Of a stretch of 42,196 bases of DNA, positions 1-7,961 are shown piece by piece. The notes below the pieces were generated by a model that was given only the letters and a program-made list of their open reading frames with translations, had not been told where the DNA came from and searched no databases. Position 1 is the stretch's first letter; each line of letters begins with the position of its first letter. Position numbers and translations under genes: made by a program. The stretch comes from an uncultured Desulfobacteraceae bacterium (lineage in GTDB: Bacteria; Desulfobacterota; Desulfobacteria; Desulfobacterales; Desulfatirhabdiaceae): NCBI GenBank assembly GCA_903953895.1, contig CAJBLH010000248.1, forward strand, positions 1 through 42,196. The letters are read 5' to 3'.

Positions 1-21
1 CAATTAAAATGAAAATAGCAC

Positions 22-78
22 CGATTGTTCAAGATAATCAGAAATTGGAAGTCAGATTAATCTGAGATTCAACAATCG
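22..78. repeat. Imperfect inverted repeat at the window edge
   Basis: Outer arms CGATTGTT (22-29) and AACAATCG (71-78) are perfect complements. Inside the right arm lies the perfect 12-base palindrome CAGATTAATCTG (53-64). The repeat covers the point where the truncated GDPD gene stops, so it may be the end of a small mobile element, a deletion scar or a terminator-like hairpin. It has no T-tract on either side, which argues against a plain intrinsic terminator. Confidence 0.35.
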
Positions 79-548
79 TTACCCCAAGCTTTGACAAGCA
101 GAAAAACTTCTTCGAGTGTACAAATGTTTGTGCCAGGTGCCTTTTTCTGCGTCCTTCCATGGCTATCCCAATAACCATAGGGAGCGTCATGGCTCATATC
201 ACCGATATCAAACTTTCTTAGGTCATCTAATTTCCAGAATCGGATATCGGGTTGTTCATCAACGGTCAAAAAGCGTCCCCAGGCATTCTTTGCCATATAC
301 CAGGGGATATCTTTGTTGTGACGAATAACGATCACTCCATCAGCCGTGATCTGCATATCCATTTCCAATGTTGTTACGCCAATTGCCAAAGCATATGCAA
401 AGGCTGGCAGTGTATTTTCTGGCCTTGCATCCCGGCCACCACGATGAGCCTGTAAATCAAAATCTCCGGGTAATCCAGCAAAAGATGCTCCTTTGACTGC
501 CAGGAAGACGACTGCACACAGAACTAACGAAAAAGGCTTGTCTTTCAT
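69..548 (-). pseudogene. Truncated glycerophosphodiester phosphodiesterase (GDPD family), N-terminal half
   Basis: The 159-residue product starts with a signal peptide (hydrophobic run at about residues 7-24), so the protein was probably periplasmic. The GDPD family signature follows: HRGG with the catalytic His near residue 35, RPENT, the metal-binding EMDMQ and the second catalytic His in IRHN. These enzymes hydrolyse glycerophosphodiesters to glycerol-3-phosphate and an alcohol. Family members usually have about 300 residues in a TIM barrel. This one stops after the TLEEVF segment, so the second half of the barrel is missing. No convincing continuation is visible in the other frames of the 68 bases left in the window. 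The start at 548 has GGAG nine bases upstream. The gene is probably inactive, unless the remainder lies beyond a frameshift outside the window. Confidence 0.72.
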
Positions 549-576
549 TATTTATGACTCCAAATCGTACCAATAA

Positions 577-1107
577 TCAATGTCTGAGATATACGGGATC
601 ATCTTCTTCTTTTAAGTTTGGCAGCTTCGCTCGGAGCGGTTCATAGTAAAAGGCGCTTTTGCCCGCTTTTGTTTTATCATTAATTTTTACCTTGAACCTC
701 AGATTGTCTTTTTCGTTGAACCATTGATATACCCACCAGTCGCCATCCAGCTTGATTTCAAAGGGAGCAGTTCCGATCTGTTTGAAGACAGATTTTTCCA
801 TCTTATTTTTGATATCTTCAATACTATTATTCCTCTCAGGTATGTTTACAATCCGTGCATAAAGTTGTCCGTCGATAAATGCATACGAAATAGCTGGATT
901 ATAATTACTGTGTACATCCATGCGACACGGACCGGTATAATTGCAATACGATATTCCCCCTTTCTCCATGTACTTCACGAAATACCCGTCTTTATTGATG
1001 TCCTCCAGTTTTGCACCAAAATCGGGTTTGTTGCAGTCAAAACCATATGAAAGCAGAGGAAACGCCAGAATGTAACAGACAATAAACATAGAGATTTTTT
1101 TCAGCAT
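577..1107 (-). CDS. Exported protein of unknown function
   Basis: I do not recognise this 176-residue protein. I chose the ATG at 1107 because AAAGGAAAAT lies just upstream and because it places a signal peptide (MLKKISMFIV followed by a hydrophobic run) at the N-terminus. A longer in-frame reading from 1176 only adds an unlikely leader. The mature part begins near FDCNKPDFG and holds a few Cys residues (FDCN, ISYCNY, GPCRMD) that could form disulfides in the periplasm. The rest is charged and soluble, with a DGDWWVYQWF stretch. It lies between two truncated genes on the same strand, so it is probably accessory. Its coding status is fairly secure from the ribosome binding site and signal peptide; its function is not known. 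Confidence 0.6.
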   Translation of the reverse strand: MLKKISMFIVCYILAFPLLSYGFDCNKPDFGAKLEDINKDGYFVKYMEKGGISYCNYTGPCRMDVHSNYNPAISYAFIDGQLYARIVNIPERNNSIEDIKNKMEKSVFKQIGTAPFEIKLDGDWWVYQWFNEKDNLRFKVKINDKTKAGKSAFYYEPLRAKLPNLKEEDDPVYLRH

Positions 1108-1162
1108 AATTATTTTCCTTTCTAATTGTGAGAATTGAATTGTTGGATAATTGTATAAGTAA

Positions 1163-1480
1163 TCAGCGGCTGTCAATAGTTATTTGACCATTTTGATATC
1201 GCTGCGGAGTATCCGGGGTGGAGTCCGCCAGGGTCTCCAGTTCATCCAATGTGGGCAACCGCCGGTCAGTATAGCCGGCCAGAGACAGGTCACTGCAGTA
1301 TGGCATTGCCGCATCCCATGTCATTGGACCGGCTGTTTTCTTCTGCCACATCAGTTTGGTTTCTATATCTGTGACCGTACCATTGCCGTTGTCCACAGAA
1401 GCGGAACCCGGTTTGGCCCACACAACTGTTGTAACCATTAGAAAAATAAAATAAAAGACACTTACCCATGTTTTGATCAT
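1163..1480 (-). pseudogene. Truncated DUF1566 (Lcl C-terminal domain) exported protein
   Basis: The ATG at 1480 follows AAAAAAGGAG and starts a signal peptide that ends near VVWAKPG. Then comes the family hallmark: DNGNGTVTD, a KLMWQK tryptophan segment, a TWDAA..YC segment and GYTDRRLPTLDEL. DUF1566 domains normally read YTDWRLPT and run another 60-100 residues with further Trp-rich blocks (YWSS, AW..DF). Here the frame ends after 105 residues with an unrelated tail, RYQNGQITIDSR. The C-terminal half has therefore been lost, and the W-to-R change is consistent with relaxed constraint. DUF1566 proteins are surface or secreted proteins of unclear role, often multicopy in deltaproteobacteria. 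Confidence 0.65.
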
Positions 1481-1610
1481 GCCATTTCTCCTTTTTTGAT
1501 GTCTATAATGGGGTTTGGTCCACTTGCACAAGCATCATAATATCATCAGCACATTTTTAGCATAGAACTCTGGAACGACGAGTTTGACCACACAACTTAC
1601 GGAGAACGAA

Positions 1611-2294
1611 ATGAACGAATACCACAAGATTCAAACACTGTTCAAGCGAGACATGGAACGCAACGGGAAGCCTCTGATAGAAGGGCAATGGACGCTGCCG
1701 GAATTTGAGTACCTGGCCGGGAACGTATGGGTGTTTACCGAGAAAGTGGACGGCACAAACATTCGCGTGATGTTCGAGGAAGGCGGTGTGACCTTCGGCG
1801 GAAAGACCGACGCTGCGCAGATTCAGGCGCAGCTGTTGACACGGCTGAATGAGCGGTTCTTGCCGATAGTCGCACAGTTGCAAGAAGTTTTTAGCTGCGA
1901 CGCCTGCCTGTACGGCGAAGGATATGGCGCGAAGATTCAGAAGGGCGGTGGGAAATACCGGCCCGACCAGGATTTTGTTTTGTTCGATGTGAAGGTGGGT
2001 AACTGGTGGCTGCAACGTGCCGACGTTGAGGACGTGGCCGAAAAGCTTGGGCTTGATGTTGTTCCGATCATTGGCGAAGGCACACTGCACGACGCAATCG
2101 CAGCGGCAAAGACGGGAATTGTTTCGACGTGGGGAAACTTCCAGGCAGAAGGTATTGTGGCCAGACCGAAAATCGAGCTGAGAGCGCGGAATGGCCACCG
2201 GATCATCACCAAGATCAAATGCAGCGACTTTGTGATGTCGAATGAAAACGGCCTACCGCCCATTGAAAGAAAAAGGAGACCTGATAGATTTTAG
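1611..2294 (+). CDS. RNA ligase, Rnl2-like nucleotidyltransferase family, phage type
   Basis: This 227-residue protein carries the ordered motifs of ATP-dependent RNA ligases (RNA_ligase family): motif I EKVDGTN with the AMP-accepting Lys at residue 45, motif III LYGEGYG near 111, motif IIIa FVLFDVKV near 132, motif IV EGIVARP near 192 and motif V ITKIK near 210. The enzyme would adenylate itself and then seal nicks in RNA or RNA-DNA hybrids. All catalytic motifs look intact and the length fits a single-domain ligase. I chose the ATG at 1611 because GGAGAACGAA precedes it; an in-frame ATG at 1584 lacks a site. Close relatives that I recall are mainly in phages and plasmids. It sits next to a broken cell-wall hydrolase gene and close to tRNA-Val, consistent with prophage cargo. 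No partner kinase, phosphatase or tRNA-cleaving toxin is beside it. Confidence 0.85.
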   Translation: MNEYHKIQTLFKRDMERNGKPLIEGQWTLPEFEYLAGNVWVFTEKVDGTNIRVMFEEGGVTFGGKTDAAQIQAQLLTRLNERFLPIVAQLQEVFSCDACLYGEGYGAKIQKGGGKYRPDQDFVLFDVKVGNWWLQRADVEDVAEKLGLDVVPIIGEGTLHDAIAAAKTGIVSTWGNFQAEGIVARPKIELRARNGHRIITKIKCSDFVMSNENGLPPIERKRRPDRF

Positions 2295-2541
2295 AGAGTT
2301 GTCGCACAAAGCGGCCGAAAAGGTGTGCCTGACCCTGGCCGCCTGGCGAGAGGCCCGCGGGGAAACCACCGAAGGCAAGGCAGTGGTGGCATCGAGCATC
2401 ATCGACCGTGTGAAGAAACTAATTGATCGATACTGGTTCATTCTCATGGGATCGGCTGTGGTAGGGAGATTGAGACCGATTTTTTTTGATAACTTTGTCA
2501 ATTACGTCTGTTTGGTTCTGATTTTGGCACATGAAATATGA
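2242..2541 (+). pseudogene. Remnant of a SleB-like cell wall hydrolase
   Basis: The segment LTLAAWREARGETTEGK followed by AVVASSIIDRV matches the beginning of the hydrolase_2 (SleB) fold, where the Glu of EARGE is the presumed catalytic residue. Family domains run about 100-120 residues further, with a conserved C-terminal half. Here the similarity stops after IIDRV, near base 2413, and the rest is unrelated and hydrophobic, so the gene is truncated. It overlaps the 3' end of the RNA ligase gene by 53 bases. A good ribosome binding site, AAAAAGGAGA, lies at about 2270-2279, but no standard start codon follows it at proper spacing, so the original start is uncertain. Such lysins are common in phages, and the arrangement suggests a decayed prophage module. 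Confidence 0.5.
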
Positions 2542-2551
2542 GTCAAGGAAA

Positions 2552-2596
2552 AATCAAAATGGGTTATGACTTTCATCATAACCCCTTGATTTTTTT
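2552..2596. terminator. Bidirectional intrinsic terminator
   Basis: The hairpin has arms GGGTTATGA (2561-2569) and TCATAACCC (2576-2584), extended by AATCAA and TTGATT at the base. It is followed by seven T on the plus strand and has a T-rich flank on the minus strand. It would end transcription leaving tRNA-Val leftward and any transcript coming from the ligase/hydrolase remnant rightward. Confidence 0.75.
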
Positions 2597-2670
2597 GGTA
2601 GGCACGATTGGGTTTGAACCAACGACCCCTACCGTGTCAGGGTAGTGCTCTCCCGCTGAGCTACGTGCCT
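2596..2670 (-). tRNA. tRNA-Val (anticodon GAC), CCA encoded
   Basis: Read on the minus strand, the gene has a 7-bp acceptor stem AGGCACG/CGTGCCT, D arm, anticodon loop CTGACAC with anticodon GAC, a T arm with GGTTCAAACC, discriminator A and a genome-encoded CCA at 2598-2596. The 3' end faces the accessory genes at 1-2541, the geometry expected where integrases use a tRNA 3' end as attachment site. Confidence 0.95.
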
Positions 2671-2774
2671 GTATATTGGTTTGTTGATACCATCTGGCAC
2701 GTTCGATGTCAACAAAAACCGTGATAAAAATACAGACAAGATTTATTGCCGGCAGCCGACCGGTGCATTATCGG

Positions 2775-3344
2775 CTATCGAATCTGTTTGTCCTGGCCGT
2801 TTTGAAACGTGTTGAGGCCAAGCATCATGTAATGAAGACCAGAAACCGTGGTCAAAACGGCCGTGATCCAGAACATCACGTACTTGGCCATGGGCTCTGA
2901 TGGAATTTGCGGATAAAGAAGCGTCAAAAACACCGTTGTCAACTGAGCGAAGGTGGTCACCTTGCTGACCGGGCTGGGATGAATCCGTACCTTGATGTCC
3001 ATGATGGACAGAACAGCAATGCCCATCACGATAACGATATCACGACTGATGACAATCACCGCCAGCCAGCCTGGAATATGCTGCTGAACACCCAGTGTGA
3101 TAAAAGAGGCCACCAGCAGGAATTTGTCGGCAATCGGGTCGAGGTAGGCCCCGAGTTCCGTCCGCTGATTGAAACACCTGGCGATAAAGCCGTCAAGTCC
3201 GTCACTGATGCCGGCAATCGTAAAAATCAGAATGGCTATCGGAAACATTTCTCTTATCATAAAAATGACAAAGAGCGGCGTCAGCAGAATTCGGATAACC
3301 GTAATGAAATTGGGAATATTGACTGTCAGTCTGGGGTATTTCAA
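2775..3344 (-). CDS. pgsA: CDP-diacylglycerol-glycerol-3-phosphate 3-phosphatidyltransferase
   Basis: PgsA makes phosphatidylglycerol phosphate from CDP-diacylglycerol and glycerol-3-phosphate at the inner membrane, the committed step to phosphatidylglycerol and cardiolipin. The 189-residue protein has several membrane segments and the CDP-alcohol phosphatidyltransferase signature DG..AR followed by G...D...D at about residues 48-72 (SDGLDGFIAR, then GAYLDPIADK), which holds the Mg-binding aspartates. The N-terminal VNIPNFITVIRIL is typical of PgsA. The first usable start is a TTG at 3344 with only weak ribosome-binding sequence, so the exact start is uncertain. It lies 164 bases downstream of ispB on the same strand, with a GC-rich palindrome between them, and may be transcribed partly with it. 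Confidence 0.93.
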   Translation of the reverse strand: MKYPRLTVNIPNFITVIRILLTPLFVIFMIREMFPIAILIFTIAGISDGLDGFIARCFNQRTELGAYLDPIADKFLLVASFITLGVQQHIPGWLAVIVISRDIVIVMGIAVLSIMDIKVRIHPSPVSKVTTFAQLTTVFLTLLYPQIPSEPMAKYVMFWITAVLTTVSGLHYMMLGLNTFQNGQDKQIR

Positions 3345-3405
3345 TTTCGAATCTCGATGTGGACAGCAAAAAAATCTTGCAGAATTTTAGGCAAGCGACA
3401 GATAA

Positions 3406-3438
3406 GCCCCCCTGAAGCCCCGCTTTTCAAATGGGGGC
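3406..3438. repeat. GC-rich palindromic element between ispB and pgsA
   Basis: Arms GCCCCC (from 3406) and GGGGGC (3433-3438) enclose the inner complementary bases TGAA and TTCA. The text resembles a G/C-run palindrome of the type CCCCC..TTTTCAAA..GGGGG that I recall as a common intergenic repeat in deltaproteobacterial genomes. It could act as a terminator or attenuator between ispB and pgsA, but it lacks a T-tract. Confidence 0.45.
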
Positions 3439-3508
3439 ATTTACAAACAATTCGTTAACATCATTCCCAACGACAGGCCTTGCATTGTCATTCGCCTTGA
3501 CGTCACCT

Positions 3509-4489
3509 TCAGTTTTTTCTGACCAAAGCATAATCGGCGACATCCATCAGGATTTCCCGCGACGGAGACGGCTCGAATCGCGCAATGGCGGTTTTGGCCG
3601 ATGCAATGTGGGCATTGGCCTTCTGCCAGGTGTAATTGATCCCGCCATGGGCATGCAGATACGCGACCAGTTCCTGAAAGTCCTGAACCGAGAACTCCGT
3701 ATTGGTGATAATGGCTTCCATGCGCCCTCGGTCTTCAGCACCTGCCGCATTCAAGGCATAAATCACCGGAAGGGTCATCTTGCCTTCCTTGAGATCGGCG
3801 CCGACAATCTTTCCCAGAGCCAGACTGTCTTCAGTATAGTCCAGCAGATCGTCCACCATCTGAAACGCCATACCCAAATGAAATCCATAATCGGCCAGCG
3901 CCGTTTCCCAACCCTGCGGAGCATCGGCTATCAGGGCGCTGACCCTGCAGGCGCCCTGAAACAGCACGGCCGTTTTCCGGCGGATCACCTCCAGATACTC
4001 CTCTTCGGAAAGATGGATATCCCCTTTTCGCATGAGCTGATGGATTTCTCCTTGAGCCATGTTGTCGGTAATTTCGGAAATGGTGCGGATAATCCGGATA
4101 TTGCCGGTTTCAGCAGCAATGGCAAGCGATCTGGCCAGTAGAAAATCCCCGGCCAGCACTGCGGCAGCGCCTCCCCACAGGCTGTGGGCCGCCGGCTTTC
4201 CCCGTCGCATCATGGCCCCGTCCACCACATCATCATGCAGGAGGGTGGCGGCATGAAGATATTCGAAAATGATGGAAAACGTCTTGTCGTATCCGCCCTG
4301 ATAGTGACAGATCTTGGCGCAAAGCACCATCAACAGCGGACGAAGCCGTTTTCCGCCACTGAAGAGAATGTGGCCGGCAATGGTTGAAACGAGTTCGACA
4401 TTGGGTTTGAGATTTTCAACCAGTGCAGTTTCAATCTCGGCCAGATCGTTTTGGACCATATCCAGGATACGGTTTTTCAATTCAGTCAT
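3509..4489 (-). CDS. ispB: Polyprenyl diphosphate synthase (octaprenyl/heptaprenyl type)
   Basis: This trans-isoprenyl diphosphate synthase extends farnesyl diphosphate with isopentenyl diphosphate to make the side chain of respiratory quinones, presumably menaquinone here. The 326-residue protein has the first Asp-rich motif DDVVD at 86-90, followed by RRGKPAAH, and the second motif MVDDLLDY near 212, followed by G..VGADLKEGKMTLP. Both Mg-diphosphate sites are intact. The ATG at 4489 is preferred because GGGGT lies upstream; a TTG at 4501 would add four residues. The start overlaps the last 8 bases of rimO, so the two are translationally coupled. The chain length of the product cannot be read reliably from the sequence, so octaprenyl versus heptaprenyl is open. 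Confidence 0.9.
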   Translation of the reverse strand: MTELKNRILDMVQNDLAEIETALVENLKPNVELVSTIAGHILFSGGKRLRPLLMVLCAKICHYQGGYDKTFSIIFEYLHAATLLHDDVVDGAMMRRGKPAAHSLWGGAAAVLAGDFLLARSLAIAAETGNIRIIRTISEITDNMAQGEIHQLMRKGDIHLSEEEYLEVIRRKTAVLFQGACRVSALIADAPQGWETALADYGFHLGMAFQMVDDLLDYTEDSLALGKIVGADLKEGKMTLPVIYALNAAGAEDRGRMEAIITNTEFSVQDFQELVAYLHAHGGINYTWQKANAHIASAKTAIARFEPSPSREILMDVADYALVRKN

Positions 4490-5801
4490 GTGGAACCCCA
4501 ATCAAATCATATTCAAGCGTGTCGGTAATGCGAACCCGAACGATATCGCCAATATTCAGTCGATCCGCATGGATGATGGTAACGCCATCAACCTCAGGCG
4601 CCTGAAAACGGGTTCGGCCCATATATACCCCTTTTTCCGGGGCGGATTCAACAAGAACCGGGAATATTTTTTCCAGTCGGCAGCGGTTAATCTCGGCGGA
4701 AATCTTTTTCTGGGCTGCCATCAACCGGTTGTGGCGGCGCCTGGCCACTGCGGCCGGAACCGGGTTCTTCAGCAAATGAGACGGCAGATCATCTGCATCC
4801 GAATAGACAAAAACCCCGAGATGATCGAAGCGGACTTCCTTGATAAAGGAGAGCAGAATTTCAAAGTCCGCATCCGTTTCACCGGGAAAACCCACGATCA
4901 CCGTGGTACGAAGAGATGCTTCCGGCACTGCGGCCCGAATGCTCTCGAACAGCCGCAGCAGATCATTTCTTTTGTAATGCCGCCCCATACGTTTCAATAC
5001 GCTGTCGCCGGCATGCTGAATCGGTATATCGAAATACGGGCAGATCCGGGGGTGATCCGCGACGGTTTGAATGACGGCATCCGTGATGCTTTCCGGATGT
5101 CCGTAGAGAAAACGGATCCAGCTATCACCCGCGATCCGGGACAGGTGATTCAGAAGCTGCGACAGATCCACGGGAACATCCAGGTCCTGTCCGTATGCCG
5201 TGGTATCCTGAGATACCAGGGTCAGTTCCTTGACCCCGCAATCGGTAAGCTTTACAGCTTCTATAACGATATCCTCCAGGGTTCTGCTTTTCTGCCGGCC
5301 CCGCAACTTGGGGATGATGCAATAGGTACACCTGCGGTTGCATCCCTCGGCGATTTTCAGGTAGGCCGCCGGCCCCGTTGACAGTTCTCTGGCGACATCC
5401 GCGCTATCCACCGTGATCTTGTCGGGGTCCGGAAGCAGACAGACCGAATGCAGCGCATTGTCCTGAACCGCTTCGATGATCCGGTCGTACGCGCCGGTAC
5501 CCAGAAAGACATCCACCTCCGGAAGAGCTGAAACAATATCTTCGCGATAACGCTCCGGCAGGCATCCGGTCACGATCAGCCGGCTGCAGGCGCCGTCTTT
5601 TTTATAGGCGGCCAACGCCAGGATGGTATCGATGGATTCATTGGCCGCGGCCTCGATAAAGCTGCATGTGTTGACGATAATGATATCGGCATCTTCGGGA
5701 TCCGGCACCGGAACACAGCCGGCTTCCCGCAGTTTTCCCGTCATGACTTCGCTGTCCACAAGATTCCGGGCGCATCCCAGACTGACCAGATGAATATTCA
5801 T
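4482..5801 (-). CDS. rimO: Ribosomal protein S12 methylthiotransferase RimO
   Basis: RimO is a radical-SAM enzyme with two [4Fe-4S] clusters that methylthiolates a conserved Asp of ribosomal protein S12. The 439-residue protein has the UPF0004 domain with cluster cysteines C10, C46 and C80, the radical-SAM CxxxCxxC motif C154/C158/C161 (EGCNRRCTYC), and a C-terminal TRAM domain. The first line, VSLGCARNLVDSE, is characteristic of RimO rather than MiaB. It lies 34 bases downstream of hypE and overlaps ispB, so it probably belongs to the long minus-strand transcript that starts with the hydrogenase maturation genes. Confidence 0.95.
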   Translation of the reverse strand: MNIHLVSLGCARNLVDSEVMTGKLREAGCVPVPDPEDADIIIVNTCSFIEAAANESIDTILALAAYKKDGACSRLIVTGCLPERYREDIVSALPEVDVFLGTGAYDRIIEAVQDNALHSVCLLPDPDKITVDSADVARELSTGPAAYLKIAEGCNRRCTYCIIPKLRGRQKSRTLEDIVIEAVKLTDCGVKELTLVSQDTTAYGQDLDVPVDLSQLLNHLSRIAGDSWIRFLYGHPESITDAVIQTVADHPRICPYFDIPIQHAGDSVLKRMGRHYKRNDLLRLFESIRAAVPEASLRTTVIVGFPGETDADFEILLSFIKEVRFDHLGVFVYSDADDLPSHLLKNPVPAAVARRRHNRLMAAQKKISAEINRCRLEKIFPVLVESAPEKGVYMGRTRFQAPEVDGVTIIHADRLNIGDIVRVRITDTLEYDLIGVPHD

Positions 5802-5835
5802 GGCAATGTCTTATATCCTTTGTTTGGATAACTGA

Positions 5836-6864
5836 TCAGCATATCCGGGGAAGCTGCTCTCCGGTCAACATATCCACGATACGGGTTCCACCAATACGCG
5901 TTTGCAGGATCACCCTGCCGGCCGGCGCTTCCACCACCTCGCCGATGATACAGGCATCCTTTCCCAAAGGATCATTGCAAAGCTCTGCCAACACAGCTTC
6001 AGCATGATCCGGACACACAAAGGCAACCAGCTTTCCCTCGTTGGCGATATACAGCGGATCAAATCCCAGCAGCTCGCAGAGTGCTGCCACCTCGGGCTTT
6101 ATGGGGATACTATCTTCGATGATATGGATTCCCACCCGGGATTGACCGGCAATTTCATTCAAAGTCGTTCCCAGCCCCCCCCGTGTCGGATCACGCAGCA
6201 CATGGATATCCCGGTCAACCCGGAGCATTTTTTGGACAATGTCATTCAGTGCAGCCGTATCGCTGAGTACCGGAGAATCGAAGCGCATGCCCTCACGACT
6301 TGTCAGAATGGCGATTCCGTGGTCTGCAAGCGTTCCGCTCAGGATAATTTTATCCCCCGGCCTGGCCCGGTAGCCGGATATCTCGACACCTTCCGGAATC
6401 CGGCCAATGCCGGAGGTGTTGATAAAAATCTTGTCCGCAGCCCCTCTGGGAACCACCTTGGTATCTCCGGCAACCACCTGCACCCCGGCTTTTTGGGCGC
6501 TAAGCCCCATCCGGCGAAGAATCTTATTCAGATCCGCGACCGGAAACCCCTCTTCGATAATCATCCCGACGCTTAGAAACAAAGGGATGGCCCCGCTCAT
6601 GGCCAGATCGTTCACAGTTCCATTGATTGCCAGTTCGCCGATATCGCCGCCAGGAAAAAAAATGGGGTCCACCACATAACTGTCGGTTGAAAACGCCAGC
6701 CGCTCGCAACCGATCGTGATCTGCGCACTGTCATCCATCCTGGCCAGAATCGGATTGTCAAATGCCGGCAGCATCATTTCCGCAATCATCGTATGGGAAA
6801 TTTTCCCGCCGCTGCCATGGTCCAGAAGAATCTTATCGTTTTGTTTCATACCTGTTTCTTTCAT
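5836..6864 (-). CDS. hypE: Hydrogenase maturation protein HypE (carbamoyl dehydratase)
   Basis: HypE accepts a carbamoyl group from HypF on its C-terminal Cys and dehydrates it with ATP to a thiocyanate, the source of the cyanide ligands of the [NiFe] active site. The 342-residue PurM-like protein has the glycine-rich LLDHGSGGK start, the ATP-site MDDSAQI segment and GDTKVV. It ends exactly in PRIC, so the essential terminal Cys is present. The start at 6864 overlaps the hypD stop as ATGA; an internal ATG at 6849 is the alternative. It acts with the HypC-HypD scaffold encoded upstream. Confidence 0.96.
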   Translation of the reverse strand: MKETGMKQNDKILLDHGSGGKISHTMIAEMMLPAFDNPILARMDDSAQITIGCERLAFSTDSYVVDPIFFPGGDIGELAINGTVNDLAMSGAIPLFLSVGMIIEEGFPVADLNKILRRMGLSAQKAGVQVVAGDTKVVPRGAADKIFINTSGIGRIPEGVEISGYRARPGDKIILSGTLADHGIAILTSREGMRFDSPVLSDTAALNDIVQKMLRVDRDIHVLRDPTRGGLGTTLNEIAGQSRVGIHIIEDSIPIKPEVAALCELLGFDPLYIANEGKLVAFVCPDHAEAVLAELCNDPLGKDACIIGEVVEAPAGRVILQTRIGGTRIVDMLTGEQLPRIC

Positions 6865-7946
6865 TGATACCGATAATAAGCCGCGCAGGTGCCCTCGCTG
6901 GAGACCATGCAGGGGCCAACCGGATTGACCGGGGTGCAGCGTTTTTTATACAGCGCACATTCCGGAGGGGTTTTTATGCCCTTCAAGATATCGCCGCAGG
7001 CGCACCCCGTGACAATGACGGGTTCGGGAACCCGGATATCCAGTTGACGGGCGGCATCCATAACGGCATATTCTTCCCGAATTTTCAGTCCACTGCGGGG
7101 GATGGTTCCAATACCCCGCCAGGCGGCATCCACAGGCTCAAAAACAGCGTTCATGATAGAAATTGCCTTGGGATTTCCTGTCGAAGTGACAGCCCGGGGA
7201 TAGGCATTATCCAGTTCCGGCATCCCGGCGTGAATCTGTGATACCAGCAGATAAACCGCCTGAAGGATATCGGCCGGCTCGAATCCGGCAATCACGGAGG
7301 GCATGTGGTGAACGGTTTTCAGAAACAGGTAGGCATCGGAACCGATCATGACCGATACATGGCCGGGAAGAATGAATCCGTCAATCTGAACATCCGGTGC
7401 ATTCACCAGGGCATCGAGCGCTGGCGGAACGGTTTTATGCGCCGAATAGACCAGATAATTGGACAGTTGCGACGCCATTGCAGTCATCATGGTCGCTGCA
7501 ATGGTCGGGGCCGTTGTTTCAAACCCCACACCCAGAAAAACCACGCGCTTGTCCGGATGCGCTCTGGCGATATCCAGGGCGTCCATAGGCGAGTAAACCA
7601 TGCGGATATCCCGGCCACCGGCGCGTTCGGCCTCAAGCGAAGATTCGGTACCCGGAACCCGGATCAAATCCCCGAAAGTGGCCACGATCACCCCATTCAT
7701 CCGGGAAATGGCGATAAAAGCGTCGATATCACTCTGATCGGTGACACAGACCGGACATCCCGGACCAGACACCAGCGAAATATCAACTGGCAGAACCGAA
7801 CGCACGCCGCTTCGGAAAATGGATACCGTATGGGTGCCGCAAACCTCCATCAGACGAACGGGTTTTGAACGAATGTGACAAATGCGATCGATCAGCCGCC
7901 GGGCCAGTTCCGGATCCCGGTATTCTTCCAGATGTTTGATACTCAT
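6861..7946 (-). CDS. hypD: Hydrogenase maturation protein HypD
   Basis: HypD is the [4Fe-4S] scaffold on which, together with HypC, the Fe(CN)2CO unit is assembled. The 361-residue protein shows the family blocks MEVCGTHT, SGPGCPVCVT, FETTAP, the HVSVMIG region, GCACGDIL and a C-terminal Cys cluster (C-x8-NPVGPC-x6-C). These include the active-site Cys pair and the iron-sulfur ligands. The ATG at 7946 sits behind a strong GGGGAGGGG site; an upstream GTG at 7961 would read through the Shine-Dalgarno region and is less likely. Spacing to hypF is 15 bases, and the end overlaps hypE, so hypF-hypD-hypE form one transcription unit. Confidence 0.96.
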   Translation of the reverse strand: MSIKHLEEYRDPELARRLIDRICHIRSKPVRLMEVCGTHTVSIFRSGVRSVLPVDISLVSGPGCPVCVTDQSDIDAFIAISRMNGVIVATFGDLIRVPGTESSLEAERAGGRDIRMVYSPMDALDIARAHPDKRVVFLGVGFETTAPTIAATMMTAMASQLSNYLVYSAHKTVPPALDALVNAPDVQIDGFILPGHVSVMIGSDAYLFLKTVHHMPSVIAGFEPADILQAVYLLVSQIHAGMPELDNAYPRAVTSTGNPKAISIMNAVFEPVDAAWRGIGTIPRSGLKIREEYAVMDAARQLDIRVPEPVIVTGCACGDILKGIKTPPECALYKKRCTPVNPVGPCMVSSEGTCAAYYRYQ

Positions 7947-7961
7947 GAACCCCTCCCCCAC

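Noticed and set aside
1557-2198. Long minus-strand open frame opposite the RNA ligase gene
   Set aside because: It is the mirror of a gene with complete ligase motifs, has no family blocks and no ribosome site.
2500-2600. A second copy of the tRNA-Val 3' end as attL within the window
   Set aside because: I found no repeat of the tRNA 3' terminal sequence between 1 and 2590; the TTGGCAC at 2523 matches only a few bases.
7945-7961. GTG at 7961 as the hypD start
   Set aside because: It would put the strong GGGGAGGGG ribosome site inside the coding region; ATG 7946 fits better.
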